Shown piece by piece: positions 1 through 6,995 of a stretch of DNA of 64,000 bases. Position 1 is the stretch's first letter. Each line of letters begins with the position of its first letter. The DNA comes from Planococcus sp. MB-3u-03 (GTDB lineage: Bacteria; Bacillota; Bacilli; Bacillales_A; Planococcaceae). The position numbers were made by a program, and so were the translations under genes. The notes below the pieces were generated by a model. It had not been told where the DNA came from and searched no databases. It saw only the letters and a list, made by a program, of their open reading frames with translations. The stretch lies in the NCBI RefSeq assembly GCF_002833405.1, contig NZ_CP025135.1, positions 415,501 through 479,500 of the forward strand, in the 5' to 3' direction.

Positions 1-1
1 C

Positions 2-481
2 ATGAACATTGTGCTTCAGGAGAACCACTTCTTTTCGGGGACAATCGAGAGTAATTTGCGCATTGCGAATGAACAGGCAGACGCAGAACAATTGCGTGAA
101 GCACTCGAACTCGTACGGTTAGAGCACTTGGAGCTGGCTGCGCCGGTTTTCGAAAAGGGCCGCAATTTATCAGGCGGTGAAAAGCAGCGTCTCGCGATGG
201 CCCGTGCGTTTCTGAAAGGCGAACGGCTATGGCTGCTGGATGAACCGTTTTCATCGGTCGACGGCGTAACGGCCCAATCCATCTACAGCGAGCTGTTCAC
301 CCGTCACCCACAGGATACTTTCGTCATCATCAGCCACGATTTATCAGGGCTTGAAAACATGGACCGTATCCTGGTACTGGAAAACGGACGCTTGATCGAA
401 CAAGGCAATTATCAGGAATTAATGGACCGCCGAGGTTATTTCTACGGGCTGAAGAAAATAGAGGAACAAGTTTTCGTCTGA
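2..481 (+). CDS. cydC: ABC exporter ATP-binding/permease protein, CydC-like, C-terminal part
   Basis: This is the C-terminal 159 residues of an ABC exporter nucleotide-binding domain; the true start lies before the window. Visible in order are a Q-loop region (VLQENHFFSGT), the signature LSGGEKQRLAMARA, Walker B with D-loop (LLDEPFSSVD) and the switch histidine (IISHD). The short tail and SVD D-loop resemble CydC, the half of the CydDC heterodimer that exports cysteine/glutathione and is needed for cytochrome bd assembly. CydC is preferred over other fused exporters by resemblance only, because the membrane domain and the partner gene are outside the window. It is followed by a Rho-independent terminator. 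Confidence 0.7.
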   Translation: MNIVLQENHFFSGTIESNLRIANEQADAEQLREALELVRLEHLELAAPVFEKGRNLSGGEKQRLAMARAFLKGERLWLLDEPFSSVDGVTAQSIYSELFTRHPQDTFVIISHDLSGLENMDRILVLENGRLIEQGNYQELMDRRGYFYGLKKIEEQVFV

Positions 482-512
482 GCTGTTCAGGGTGGCCGAA
501 AACTGCGCAATA

Positions 513-543
513 AAAAAGACGTGTCTATGCAGACGCGTCTTTT
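513..543 (+). terminator. Rho-independent terminator, left copy flanking repeat element 1
   Basis: A hairpin with arms around GACGTGTC/GACGCGTC and a TTTT tail ends the CydC-like gene. The same 31-nt sequence, with one mismatch, recurs at 853-883 on the far side of the 309-bp repeat element. Confidence 0.85.
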
Positions 544-852
544 CAGAGTGTTGAAGAAGTCTATTAATTCATTACGAATTAGAATGGAATCGTTTTTTCT
601 ACATTTAACAATCAATGATCTCTTTAAGTGTTTGGAGAAGCGTTCGCTCGTAACCCCTTCTGCTCAATAATGCTGCGCATTACTTTCGCAAAGATAATGT
701 CTCCCACAGGTCGACTTTATCTTTCCTGTGGAATAGCGAGACGGCCGAGACCCCGCAAGGCGTAAAGCGACTGAGGAGGCTTGGGCGCGAGCCCACGGAA
801 AGCGAGCGATAAGCTTCGGAGAATACGATTGCTTACCTTTCTCGACGGCCTG
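544..852. repeat. 309-bp structured repeat element, copy 1
   Basis: This stretch has no gene. It is homologous to 36208-36516, and both copies measure 309 nt between flanking terminators. Positions 632-820 differ from copy 2 at only two bases, while the first ~85 nt are clearly more divergent. The ends (GTTGAAGAAG near 550 and CTTTCTCGAC near 837-846) are imperfect inverted repeats that would pair as RNA with wobbles. Inside are TAATGC-TGC-GCATTA (668-682), AAAGATAA/TTATCTTT (690-697, 717-724), CCACAGG/CCTGTGG (704-710, 725-731) and a GGGC-GCGA-GCCC hairpin. There is no credible ORF. It may be a small non-autonomous mobile element or a structured RNA. Confidence 0.8.
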
Positions 853-884
853 AAAAAGACGCGTCTATGCAGACGCGTCTTTTT
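853..884. terminator. Rho-independent terminator, right copy flanking repeat element 1
   Basis: This near-perfect palindrome (GACGCGTC arms, A-run before and T-run after) can act in both directions. It duplicates 513-543 with one change. On the minus strand it also contains the last codons and stop of the small coiled-coil protein gene. Confidence 0.85.
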
Positions 885-1116
885 GCCGTTCGGCTATGAG
901 TGGTTGGTGCTTCAGGGCGTCGTCTAGTTTCATCTGTTCAAGTTCCAAGCGCAGCTTCTGCGTTTCAATGACGTAATTGTCATGCTTGAGCTTTTCGAGT
1001 TCCACTTCCGTTTCCAGCGCACGCTGGTGCATTTTTTTCTTTTTGGTCAAATAGTCCGTCCAGATAGCGACGAGGGGAATGGAAAAGATCATGATGACAG
1101 CTACCAGTCCTGTCAT
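865..1116 (-). CDS. Small membrane-anchored coiled-coil protein, function unknown
   Basis: The protein has 83 residues: one N-terminal transmembrane segment (about residues 1-22), a lysine-rich KKKK stop-transfer run, then a charged helix of about 45 residues with heptad-like spacing typical of a coiled coil. The ATG at 1116 is chosen because AGAGGTG lies 8 nt upstream; an upstream in-frame GTG would overlap that site. The topology recalls PspB-like or YtxH-like envelope proteins, but I do not recognise the family. Its last codons and stop lie inside the right-hand terminator palindrome of repeat element 1, so insertion of the element probably set this boundary. Confidence 0.65.
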   Translation of the reverse strand: MTGLVAVIMIFSIPLVAIWTDYLTKKKKMHQRALETEVELEKLKHDNYVIETQKLRLELEQMKLDDALKHQPLIAERQKDASA

Positions 1117-1204
1117 AGTGTTCACCTCTATTCAGATTATTCTGTATATAAATCAGTATACACGTTTTCCTTGATTTTAGAAAGTTACGGAAAAGGCAAA
1201 ATCC

Positions 1205-1242
1205 ATGACAGGTGTCATACTTAGAAACAGACGTTTATGTCT
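1205..1242 (+). promoter_or_regulatory. Candidate operator region upstream of the desaturase gene
   Basis: Two adjacent dyads lie 80-120 bp before the desaturase start: ATGACA-GG-TGTCAT (1205-1218) and AGAC-N6-GTCT (1229-1242). They also contain related TGTCATAC and TGTCTTATG half-sites. DesR from the downstream operon is the obvious candidate ligand, because in B. subtilis phosphorylated DesR activates des. The site assignment is inference. Confidence 0.4.
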
Positions 1243-1323
1243 TATGAACAAGGCGGCAGGGGCGTAATATGATAGTTAACAAGTACACCGATGGGCACGC
1301 CCATTCTAGGAGGAAGACAAGAT

Positions 1324-2343
1324 ATGAGCAAAGAAAAGACAGCGCAATTACGTAAGTTTGTCGCCCCTTTCGAAAAAGCAGATGTTAAAGCAAGCGTTCA
1401 ACAAATGATTAACACGATACCCCCATTTTTCATTCTTTGGTTTTTGGCTTATCTCGCACTGGACGTCTCCGTTTGGCTGACAGTAGGGATTTCCGTTATC
1501 GCAGCTGGATTTGTCGTCCGTATGTTCATCATTTTCCATGACTGCACACACGGATCGTTCTTCAAAAATAAAAAAGCGAACGCGATCGTCGGAACGATTA
1601 CCGGCATATTGACACTTTTCGCTTATGAAAAATGGAAACGCGAGCACGCTATCCACCACGCATCGAGCGGTAACCTCGACAAGCGCGGAGTCGGCGACAT
1701 CTGGGTCATGACGATTGACGAGTATGTAGAAGCTTCCAAGTGGGAACGCTTCAAGTACCGCATGTACCGCAACCCTCTCGTAATGTTTGGGTTAGGGCCG
1801 TTATTCCTGGTCTTGATCTCTAGCCGTTTCAACCGTAAAGATGCACGTAAGAAAGAGCGCAACAATACGTATTTGATCAACATTTCGCTAGTGGTCCTTT
1901 ACACAATCATGATCTTGGCAATCGGCTGGCAGGCGTTTGTGTTGATTCAAGGTACGATCATGTTCACTGCTGGTGCACTAGGCATTTGGTTGTTCTACAT
2001 CCAGCACACATTCGAAGATTCTTATTTCGAGGACGAAAGCGAATGGGATTACGTGAAAGCGGCAATCGAAGGCAGCTCGTATTACGAATTGCCGAAAGTG
2101 CTCCAATGGGTGACTGGCAACATCGGTTTCCACCATGTCCATCACTTGAGCCCGCGCGTTCCGAACTATAACTTGGAAAAAGCACATGTCTCTACGCCGC
2201 CGCTTCAAAAAGCGACGACAGTCAATTTGAAGACAAGTTTCCAATCCTTGAAGTATAAAGTGTATGACGAAGAGAACAAGAGATTTGTGACATTCGGCGC
2301 CATCAAGCATTTGCTTGGCGACTCCCGGACAGCACAGCAATAA
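1324..2343 (+). CDS. des: Acyl-lipid fatty acid desaturase (Des-like)
   Basis: A membrane di-iron desaturase of 339 residues that would introduce a cis double bond into phospholipid acyl chains to restore fluidity at low temperature. The three histidine boxes are visible: HDCTH (72-76), HAIHH (108-112) and HHVHH (270-274), separated by hydrophobic segments consistent with four membrane spans. The ATG at 1324 is chosen for the AGGAGG 9-10 nt upstream; an in-frame ATG at 1291 lacks one. A strong terminator follows, and the desK-desR sensor pair comes next, the same functional grouping as in Bacillus subtilis. Regulation by DesR is therefore expected. Confidence 0.9.
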   Translation: MSKEKTAQLRKFVAPFEKADVKASVQQMINTIPPFFILWFLAYLALDVSVWLTVGISVIAAGFVVRMFIIFHDCTHGSFFKNKKANAIVGTITGILTLFAYEKWKREHAIHHASSGNLDKRGVGDIWVMTIDEYVEASKWERFKYRMYRNPLVMFGLGPLFLVLISSRFNRKDARKKERNNTYLINISLVVLYTIMILAIGWQAFVLIQGTIMFTAGALGIWLFYIQHTFEDSYFEDESEWDYVKAAIEGSSYYELPKVLQWVTGNIGFHHVHHLSPRVPNYNLEKAHVSTPPLQKATTVNLKTSFQSLKYKVYDEENKRFVTFGAIKHLLGDSRTAQQ

Positions 2344-2348
2344 ACCGG

Positions 2349-2388
2349 AACTGTCCTTGCCTCAACCTAGAGGCAAGGACAGTTTTTT
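2349..2388 (+). terminator. Rho-independent terminator after des
   Basis: Arms AACTGTCCTTGCCTC/GAGGCAAGGACAGTT are followed by a T-run. It separates des from desKR, which has its own extended -10 element (TGGTATGAT, 2452-2460). Confidence 0.9.
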
Positions 2389-2488
2389 CTTTGCGGAAAA
2401 GCTTGTTTGCAACGGGTAAACTGCGCAGGTTTTCTCTTTACCTGTGAGCTTTGGTATGATGAGAGCAAAGAAACTTTAGGAGGCAGTT

Positions 2489-3628
2489 ATGCAGAACTGG
2501 TATCAAATTTTTCCCCGCAATACGTGGTTAAGCATCTATGCATGGACGATTTTTTGCATTTTGCCATTCTTTTTCATTTTTCGATCGTCTTCTCCAACTG
2601 AAATCGCAGCAGGCATCTTCCTGTTGGTGGCGTTTTTTATCGCTTACCGCTTGTCTTTCAGTTCACATTCGTTTCTCGTGTATTTATGGGTAAGTGTCGA
2701 GATGATCATCAATATCGCGATGATCTTTTTATTCGGCTATGTCTACCTGGCGATTTTCCTGGCGTTCTTCATTGGGAATATCCGCAGCAAAGTCGGCTTT
2801 TTCATCATCTACGGCCTGCATATCGGGACGACGATCGCCGCGATCATCTACGGTTTGCTTGTCGACTTTAATCTATATATCACTCAACTGCCGTTCATCA
2901 TCCTGAGCGTTCTTGGAGTCATCCTGCTGCCGTTCAACACCTATAACCGGCACAAACGCGAAAAGCTGGAGGGGGCGCTTGAAGATGCCAATAAACGGAT
3001 TTCGCAGCTTGTGCTGATCGAGGAGCGGGAACGGATAGCGCGCGATCTCCACGATACGCTCGGCCAGAAATTATCGTTGATCGGCTTGAAAAGTGATTTG
3101 GCCGGGAAACTACTCAATAAAGACCCGGAACGCGCGGCTGCTGAAATCCAGGATGTCCGCCAGACGGCGCGCACTGCTTTGAAGGAAGTGCGGGAACTGG
3201 TGACGGATATGCGCGGGACGAAACTCGAAGACGAATTATTGCGCATCCAGCAGATTTTGAGAGCCGCGGATATCGATTTCGTGTTCTATGGCAACGCCAA
3301 GCTCAACAATACGCCGCTGTTGATGGAGCATGTGCTGAGCATGTGTTTGAAGGAAGCGGTCACCAATGTCGTGAAGCATAGCGAAGCCTCCCGTTGCACC
3401 GTGCTGATCAAGCAGACGCCGAACGAAATTCTCGTGCAGGTGCAGGACGACGGTGTCGGGTTCCCGGAAGGCAATCCGATGCTCCAGGGCAACGGGCTTG
3501 CTGGAATGCGGGAGCGGCTTGAGTTTGTCAATGGCCAAGTCGATGTGGAAGTCATGGACGGGACGACCTTGAATATCCGGGTGCCGAATGTCATTCTTTA
3601 TCAAGATGTGGAGGGGAGAAATTCATGA
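2489..3628 (+). CDS. desK: DesK-like membrane thermosensor histidine kinase
   Basis: A sensor kinase of 379 residues. Residues 1-150 form about five hydrophobic segments with no extracellular domain, followed by a linker helix and a HisKA_3 dimerisation domain (ERIARDLHDTLGQ), with the phospho-accepting His at residue 188, the same number as in B. subtilis DesK. The HATPase region carries the N-box (EAVTNVVKHS) and the G-box pieces DDGVGF and GNGLAGM. It senses membrane thickness and order and controls DesR phosphorylation. AGGAGG lies 7 nt before the ATG, and the end overlaps desR by 4 nt (ATGA), implying translational coupling. Confidence 0.92.
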   Translation: MQNWYQIFPRNTWLSIYAWTIFCILPFFFIFRSSSPTEIAAGIFLLVAFFIAYRLSFSSHSFLVYLWVSVEMIINIAMIFLFGYVYLAIFLAFFIGNIRSKVGFFIIYGLHIGTTIAAIIYGLLVDFNLYITQLPFIILSVLGVILLPFNTYNRHKREKLEGALEDANKRISQLVLIEERERIARDLHDTLGQKLSLIGLKSDLAGKLLNKDPERAAAEIQDVRQTARTALKEVRELVTDMRGTKLEDELLRIQQILRAADIDFVFYGNAKLNNTPLLMEHVLSMCLKEAVTNVVKHSEASRCTVLIKQTPNEILVQVQDDGVGFPEGNPMLQGNGLAGMRERLEFVNGQVDVEVMDGTTLNIRVPNVILYQDVEGRNS

Positions 3629-4215
3629 TTCGAATTGTACTGGCGGAAGACCAGCGCATGATGCTTGGGGCGCTTGGATCGTTACTGGACCTGGAAGATG
3701 ATTTAGAAGTGGTTGGCATGGCGTCTAATGGAGAGGAAGCGATCCGCTTGGTCGAGGAGCTGAATCCGGACGTCTGCATCATGGATATTGAAATGCCGGT
3801 CAAGAGCGGCTTGGACGCAGCAGAAGCCTTGAAAGACCATTCGTGCAAAACCATCATCCTGACGACATTCGCCCGATCAGGTTATTTCGAGCGGGCCAGG
3901 AAAGCCGGTGTCAGCGGGTATCTCTTGAAAGACAGCCCGAGTGAAGAGCTGGGGACCTCGATCCGTACTATCATGGACGGCCGGCGGATCTATGCCCCGG
4001 AACTTGTCGACCTCGCTTATGCAGGGAGCAATCCACTGACTGAACGCGAGCGGCAAGTGATGGAATTGATCACCGAAGGCCGCAGCACGAAAGAAATCGC
4101 CAAAGAGTTGTTTATTACGACAGGCACTGTGCGCAATTACATTTCCACCATTCTCGATAAACTCGAGGCGAGCAACCGGATTGAAGCCATTGCCCGCTAC
4201 CGTGAAAAAAGCTGA
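3625..4215 (+). CDS. desR: DesR-like NarL/LuxR-family response regulator
   Basis: A response regulator of 196 residues: receiver domain about 1-120 with the phospho-acceptor Asp54 (CIMDIEMP) and acidic pair Glu8/Asp9, then a LuxR-type helix-turn-helix (LTEREREVMELITEG-like, about 133-190; TKEIAKELFITTGTVRNY). It is translationally coupled to the DesK gene and should bind the des promoter when phosphorylated in the cold. The residue numbering of the phosphorylation site matches B. subtilis DesR. A perfect terminator follows immediately. Confidence 0.92.
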   Translation: MIRIVLAEDQRMMLGALGSLLDLEDDLEVVGMASNGEEAIRLVEELNPDVCIMDIEMPVKSGLDAAEALKDHSCKTIILTTFARSGYFERARKAGVSGYLLKDSPSEELGTSIRTIMDGRRIYAPELVDLAYAGSNPLTERERQVMELITEGRSTKEIAKELFITTGTVRNYISTILDKLEASNRIEAIARYREKS

Positions 4216-4225
4216 ACAAGAGAAA

Positions 4226-4266
4226 ACAGGGCAGGAAAAGCGGCCGCTTTTCCTGCCCTGTTGTTT
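4226..4266 (+). terminator. Strong Rho-independent terminator after desR
   Basis: A perfect inverted repeat (ACAGGGCAGGAAAAGCGG and its complement), 18 bp per arm, is followed by TTGTTTT. It probably also serves the convergent gene at 4274-4636. Confidence 0.9.
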
Positions 4267-4273
4267 TGAGCTA

Positions 4274-4636
4274 TCAATCGTATAGCTTTTCCTGCAACGA
4301 GCCATCTTCCGCGTAAATATGAAGCTCCCCGTTATTGCGGTTGACGTAACGCTTCGCTTCATCCATCAAGTCATCCTTCGTTTCTTCAATGAGGATGGCT
4401 TTTTTGCTGTCTTTTTTCTTAAGTTGCCAGCCTTCTGAATGCTTCCGGATTTCGTAAACCGGTGCTTCACTGTCCCCTTGCACGGTGTCACGTGCCTGGT
4501 CTAAAGCGATCGGTATAGCGCGGCCTTCTTCGTAACCATCCCGCAAGAGAGCGTTAGCGATTTCAATTGCTTTATTGCGGACATTTTCATCCAAATTTTT
4601 GAAGGAATCTGGGTAATCATTCTTATTCCACGGCAT
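4274..4636 (-). CDS. ydaT: YdaT-like general stress protein with DUF2188 domain
   Basis: A soluble protein of 120 residues. The first ~50 residues (MPWNKNDYPDSFKNL...) form a ChaB-like helical segment; the rest (about 60-120) is a DUF2188-type repeat with GWQLKKKDSKKA and a final IYAEDGSLQEK strand. This architecture is that of B. subtilis YdaT, a sigma-B-controlled general stress protein of unknown mechanism. The start has AAGGAGG 8 nt upstream. A plausible sigma-B promoter lies 25-50 nt before the start, which supports the assignment. Confidence 0.8.
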   Translation of the reverse strand: MPWNKNDYPDSFKNLDENVRNKAIEIANALLRDGYEEGRAIPIALDQARDTVQGDSEAPVYEIRKHSEGWQLKKKDSKKAILIEETKDDLMDEAKRYVNRNNGELHIYAEDGSLQEKLYD

Positions 4637-4660
4637 ATTTATCGCCTCCTTGCCTTTCTA

Positions 4661-4686
4661 TCCCCATTTAAATAGGAAATAAAACG
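4661..4686 (-). promoter_or_regulatory. Candidate sigma-B promoter for the YdaT-like gene
   Basis: On the minus strand it reads GTTTTA-N14-GGGGAT, one mismatch in each box from GTTTAA / GGGTAT. It is weaker than the two clear sigma-B matches elsewhere in this window. Confidence 0.5.
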
Positions 4687-4746
4687 CAATCGCCCCCTTT
4701 TCATATAAGCTCAGTATGTTAAAGTGTTTAATAAGGAGGAGATGTC

Positions 4747-6270
4747 ATGACAGATACAACTTATCAAATCATAGCCTTAATCGTTTACCTAGCGGCTATG
4801 CTATTCATTGGCTGGTATGCGTATAAGAAGACAGCTGACTTATCCGATTACATGCTCGGGGGAAGGGGACTCGGGCCATCCGTTGCGGCTCTCAGCGCCG
4901 GTGCATCCGATATGTCGGGATGGCTATTGCTCGGTTTGCCAGGGGCTATTTACGTTGGCGGCCTGGTGGAAGTCTGGATCGCCATCGGCTTAACGATCGG
5001 TGCCTTCCTGAACTGGTTCTTTGTTGCGCCTCGTCTGCGAATCTACTCATTTGTCACCAGTGATTCCATCACCATCCCAAGCTTCTTAGAAAATCGATTG
5101 AAAGACCGCTCGCGCCTTTTGCGAATCGTTTCAGGTATTATCATTTTGATTTTCTTCACATTCTACGTTTCATCCGGTATGGTAGCTTCTGGGCTATTCT
5201 TCCAGAGTTCATTCGGAATGAATTACCATCTCGGCCTGGTCATAGGCTCGGTGGTAGTTGTCGCTTATACTTTATTCGGTGGATTCCTCGCCGTCAGTTA
5301 CACGGACTTTGTGCAGGGGATCATGATGTTCCTGGCGCTTATTGCAGTGCCGGTTGTCGGGATTTTCGTTACCGGCGGGTTCGGTGAGACAGCAGCGAGC
5401 ATCCGGGAAGTCGACCCGAACATGCTGAGCCTGGTGTCGGGAGCATCCACGATCGGCATCATTTCTGCCGTAGCGTGGGGCCTTGGTTACTTCGGCCAGC
5501 CGCATATTATCGTCCGTTTTATGGCAATCAAAACTTTAGCGGAAGTTCGTTCTGCCCGCCGCATCGGCATGGGCTGGATGATTTTGAGCCTTATTGGTGC
5601 CACAGGTACGGCATTGGTGGGGATTGCGTATTTCCAGCAAAACCCGGATGCGACCTTGGTTGACCCGGAAGCGGTATTCTTGGACATGAGCCAAGTACTG
5701 TTCCACCCGCTAGTTGCAGGTTTCGTCCTGGCGGCAGTCCTGGCCGCGATCATGAGTACGATTTCGTCCCAATTGCTCGTCAGCTCTTCTGCCTTGATTG
5801 AAGACTTGTATAAAATTGCCTTTAAGAAAGAGTCCAGCGCTAAAGGCTATGTCACGCTCGGCCGAATCGCCGTAGCTGTCATCGCTGTCATCGCTGCAGC
5901 ACTCGCATGGGAGCAGAACAATACCATTCTTGGATTGGTCGCTTATGCATGGGCTGGATTCGGTGCCGCTTTCGGCCCGATCATTTTGCTTTCCCTATTC
6001 TGGCGCAAGCTTACTTCTAAAGGTGCGCTTGCCGGTATGATTGTCGGTGCCGTCACGGTCATCATCTGGGACCTTGTTGGTACTGCGCCTGAGGATGCAG
6101 GGGCTACTGACTTGACGAACTTCGTCGGCAGCGTCTATGAAATCATTCCAGGCTTCATTCTCAGCTGGTTGGTTACATGGGCTGTCAGCTTGGTGACTTA
6201 CAAGCCGAACGCTGAAATCGAAGCAGAATTCGATGAAACAGAGCGTTTGATTCAAGAAGATAAAAAATGA
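4747..6270 (+). CDS. putP: Sodium/proline symporter PutP
   Basis: A sodium:solute symporter of 507 residues with about 13 transmembrane segments. Family signatures include LGGRGLGPSVAALSAGASDMSGW near residues 36-60, the PutP sodium/proline site region, and GYFGQPHIIVRFMA around residues 246-259. The length matches PutP and OpuE (about 490-510). It imports L-proline with Na+, for nutrition or as an osmoprotectant; sequence alone does not separate PutP from OpuE. No proline catabolic genes adjoin it, so an osmotic role is possible. AAGGAGG lies just upstream and a strong terminator follows. Confidence 0.88.
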   Translation: MTDTTYQIIALIVYLAAMLFIGWYAYKKTADLSDYMLGGRGLGPSVAALSAGASDMSGWLLLGLPGAIYVGGLVEVWIAIGLTIGAFLNWFFVAPRLRIYSFVTSDSITIPSFLENRLKDRSRLLRIVSGIIILIFFTFYVSSGMVASGLFFQSSFGMNYHLGLVIGSVVVVAYTLFGGFLAVSYTDFVQGIMMFLALIAVPVVGIFVTGGFGETAASIREVDPNMLSLVSGASTIGIISAVAWGLGYFGQPHIIVRFMAIKTLAEVRSARRIGMGWMILSLIGATGTALVGIAYFQQNPDATLVDPEAVFLDMSQVLFHPLVAGFVLAAVLAAIMSTISSQLLVSSSALIEDLYKIAFKKESSAKGYVTLGRIAVAVIAVIAAALAWEQNNTILGLVAYAWAGFGAAFGPIILLSLFWRKLTSKGALAGMIVGAVTVIIWDLVGTAPEDAGATDLTNFVGSVYEIIPGFILSWLVTWAVSLVTYKPNAEIEAEFDETERLIQEDKK

Positions 6271-6275
6271 TCCAT

Positions 6276-6315
6276 CAAAATAGGCTATCCTCTCAAATGA
6301 GGATAGCCTATTTTT
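6276..6315 (+). terminator. Rho-independent terminator after putP
   Basis: Arms AAATAGGCTATCCTC/GAGGATAGCCTATTT are followed by T6. Confidence 0.9.
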
Positions 6316-6364
6316 TAATGCCCGATGAACACCCGGCCATAGGAGGTGGAGCGGGATCTCCGGT

Positions 6365-6787
6365 TCATTGCCGGCCGTCGTCATGGCTGAACATCCAGAC
6401 GACCCCGTATTTATCTTCCACAATGCCATACCCGAGGCTCCAGAACGTTTCCTGCAGCGCCATTTGAACTTTTCCCTCTTGCGCCAGCCGGTTGAATTCC
6501 TCCGTCATTTTGTGCAAGTCATCCGATATCACCGTTACGTTAATGTTCTTGCCGAATGCAATGGGGGCGTCTGACATGGCATCTGAAAACATGATGGTGC
6601 TTCCATGAATGTCCAAGCTCGCATGCATAATCCGGCTTTTCATTTCTTCGGGCATCTCTTGCCCAGGCTCTGAAGGCATATCCCCAAAGCGGGAGAATTC
6701 CGCCAGCTCTGCATCGAATACTTTTGCGTAGTAGGCTACGGCTTCTTCGCAATTGCCATTGAAGATCATATAGACGTTGACAGTCAT
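6365..6787 (-). CDS. VOC-superfamily protein (PhnB/glyoxalase-like)
   Basis: A single-domain VOC protein of 140 residues, PhnB/3-demethylubiquinone-methyltransferase-like type: NVYMIFNGNCEEAVAYYAKVF at the N-terminus, GSTIMFSDA in the middle and FWSLGYGIVEDKYGVVWMF at the C-terminus. Such proteins bind a metal or small ligand, often in antibiotic or aldehyde detoxification; the substrate is unknown. The ATG at 6787 is chosen because AAAGGAG lies 8-9 nt upstream; an in-frame start further out has no site. Confidence 0.75.
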   Translation of the reverse strand: MTVNVYMIFNGNCEEAVAYYAKVFDAELAEFSRFGDMPSEPGQEMPEEMKSRIMHASLDIHGSTIMFSDAMSDAPIAFGKNINVTVISDDLHKMTEEFNRLAQEGKVQMALQETFWSLGYGIVEDKYGVVWMFSHDDGRQ

Positions 6788-6942
6788 CGTGAAAACTCCT
6801 TTCAATATAATATGTAAAATACGAACAAACATTCCCTTTCCATTTTATTATAGCCTCTTGAAGGGAAAAGTAAAGGATTATTGATTTAATAATCAGTTTT
6901 TAGTTTGATGTCTAAGCGAATGCAACATCAGCTTATTCAAAA

Positions 6943-6982
6943 ACTGCCTTAAAAGCTCTGGATCTCGAGCTTTTAAGGCAGT
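6943..6982 (-). terminator. Terminator of the BCCT transporter gene
   Basis: An inverted repeat (ACTGCCTTAAAAGCT and complement) is followed, in the minus direction, by TTTTTGAA. Confidence 0.8.
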
Positions 6983-6995
6983 GTTGATTGTATGC

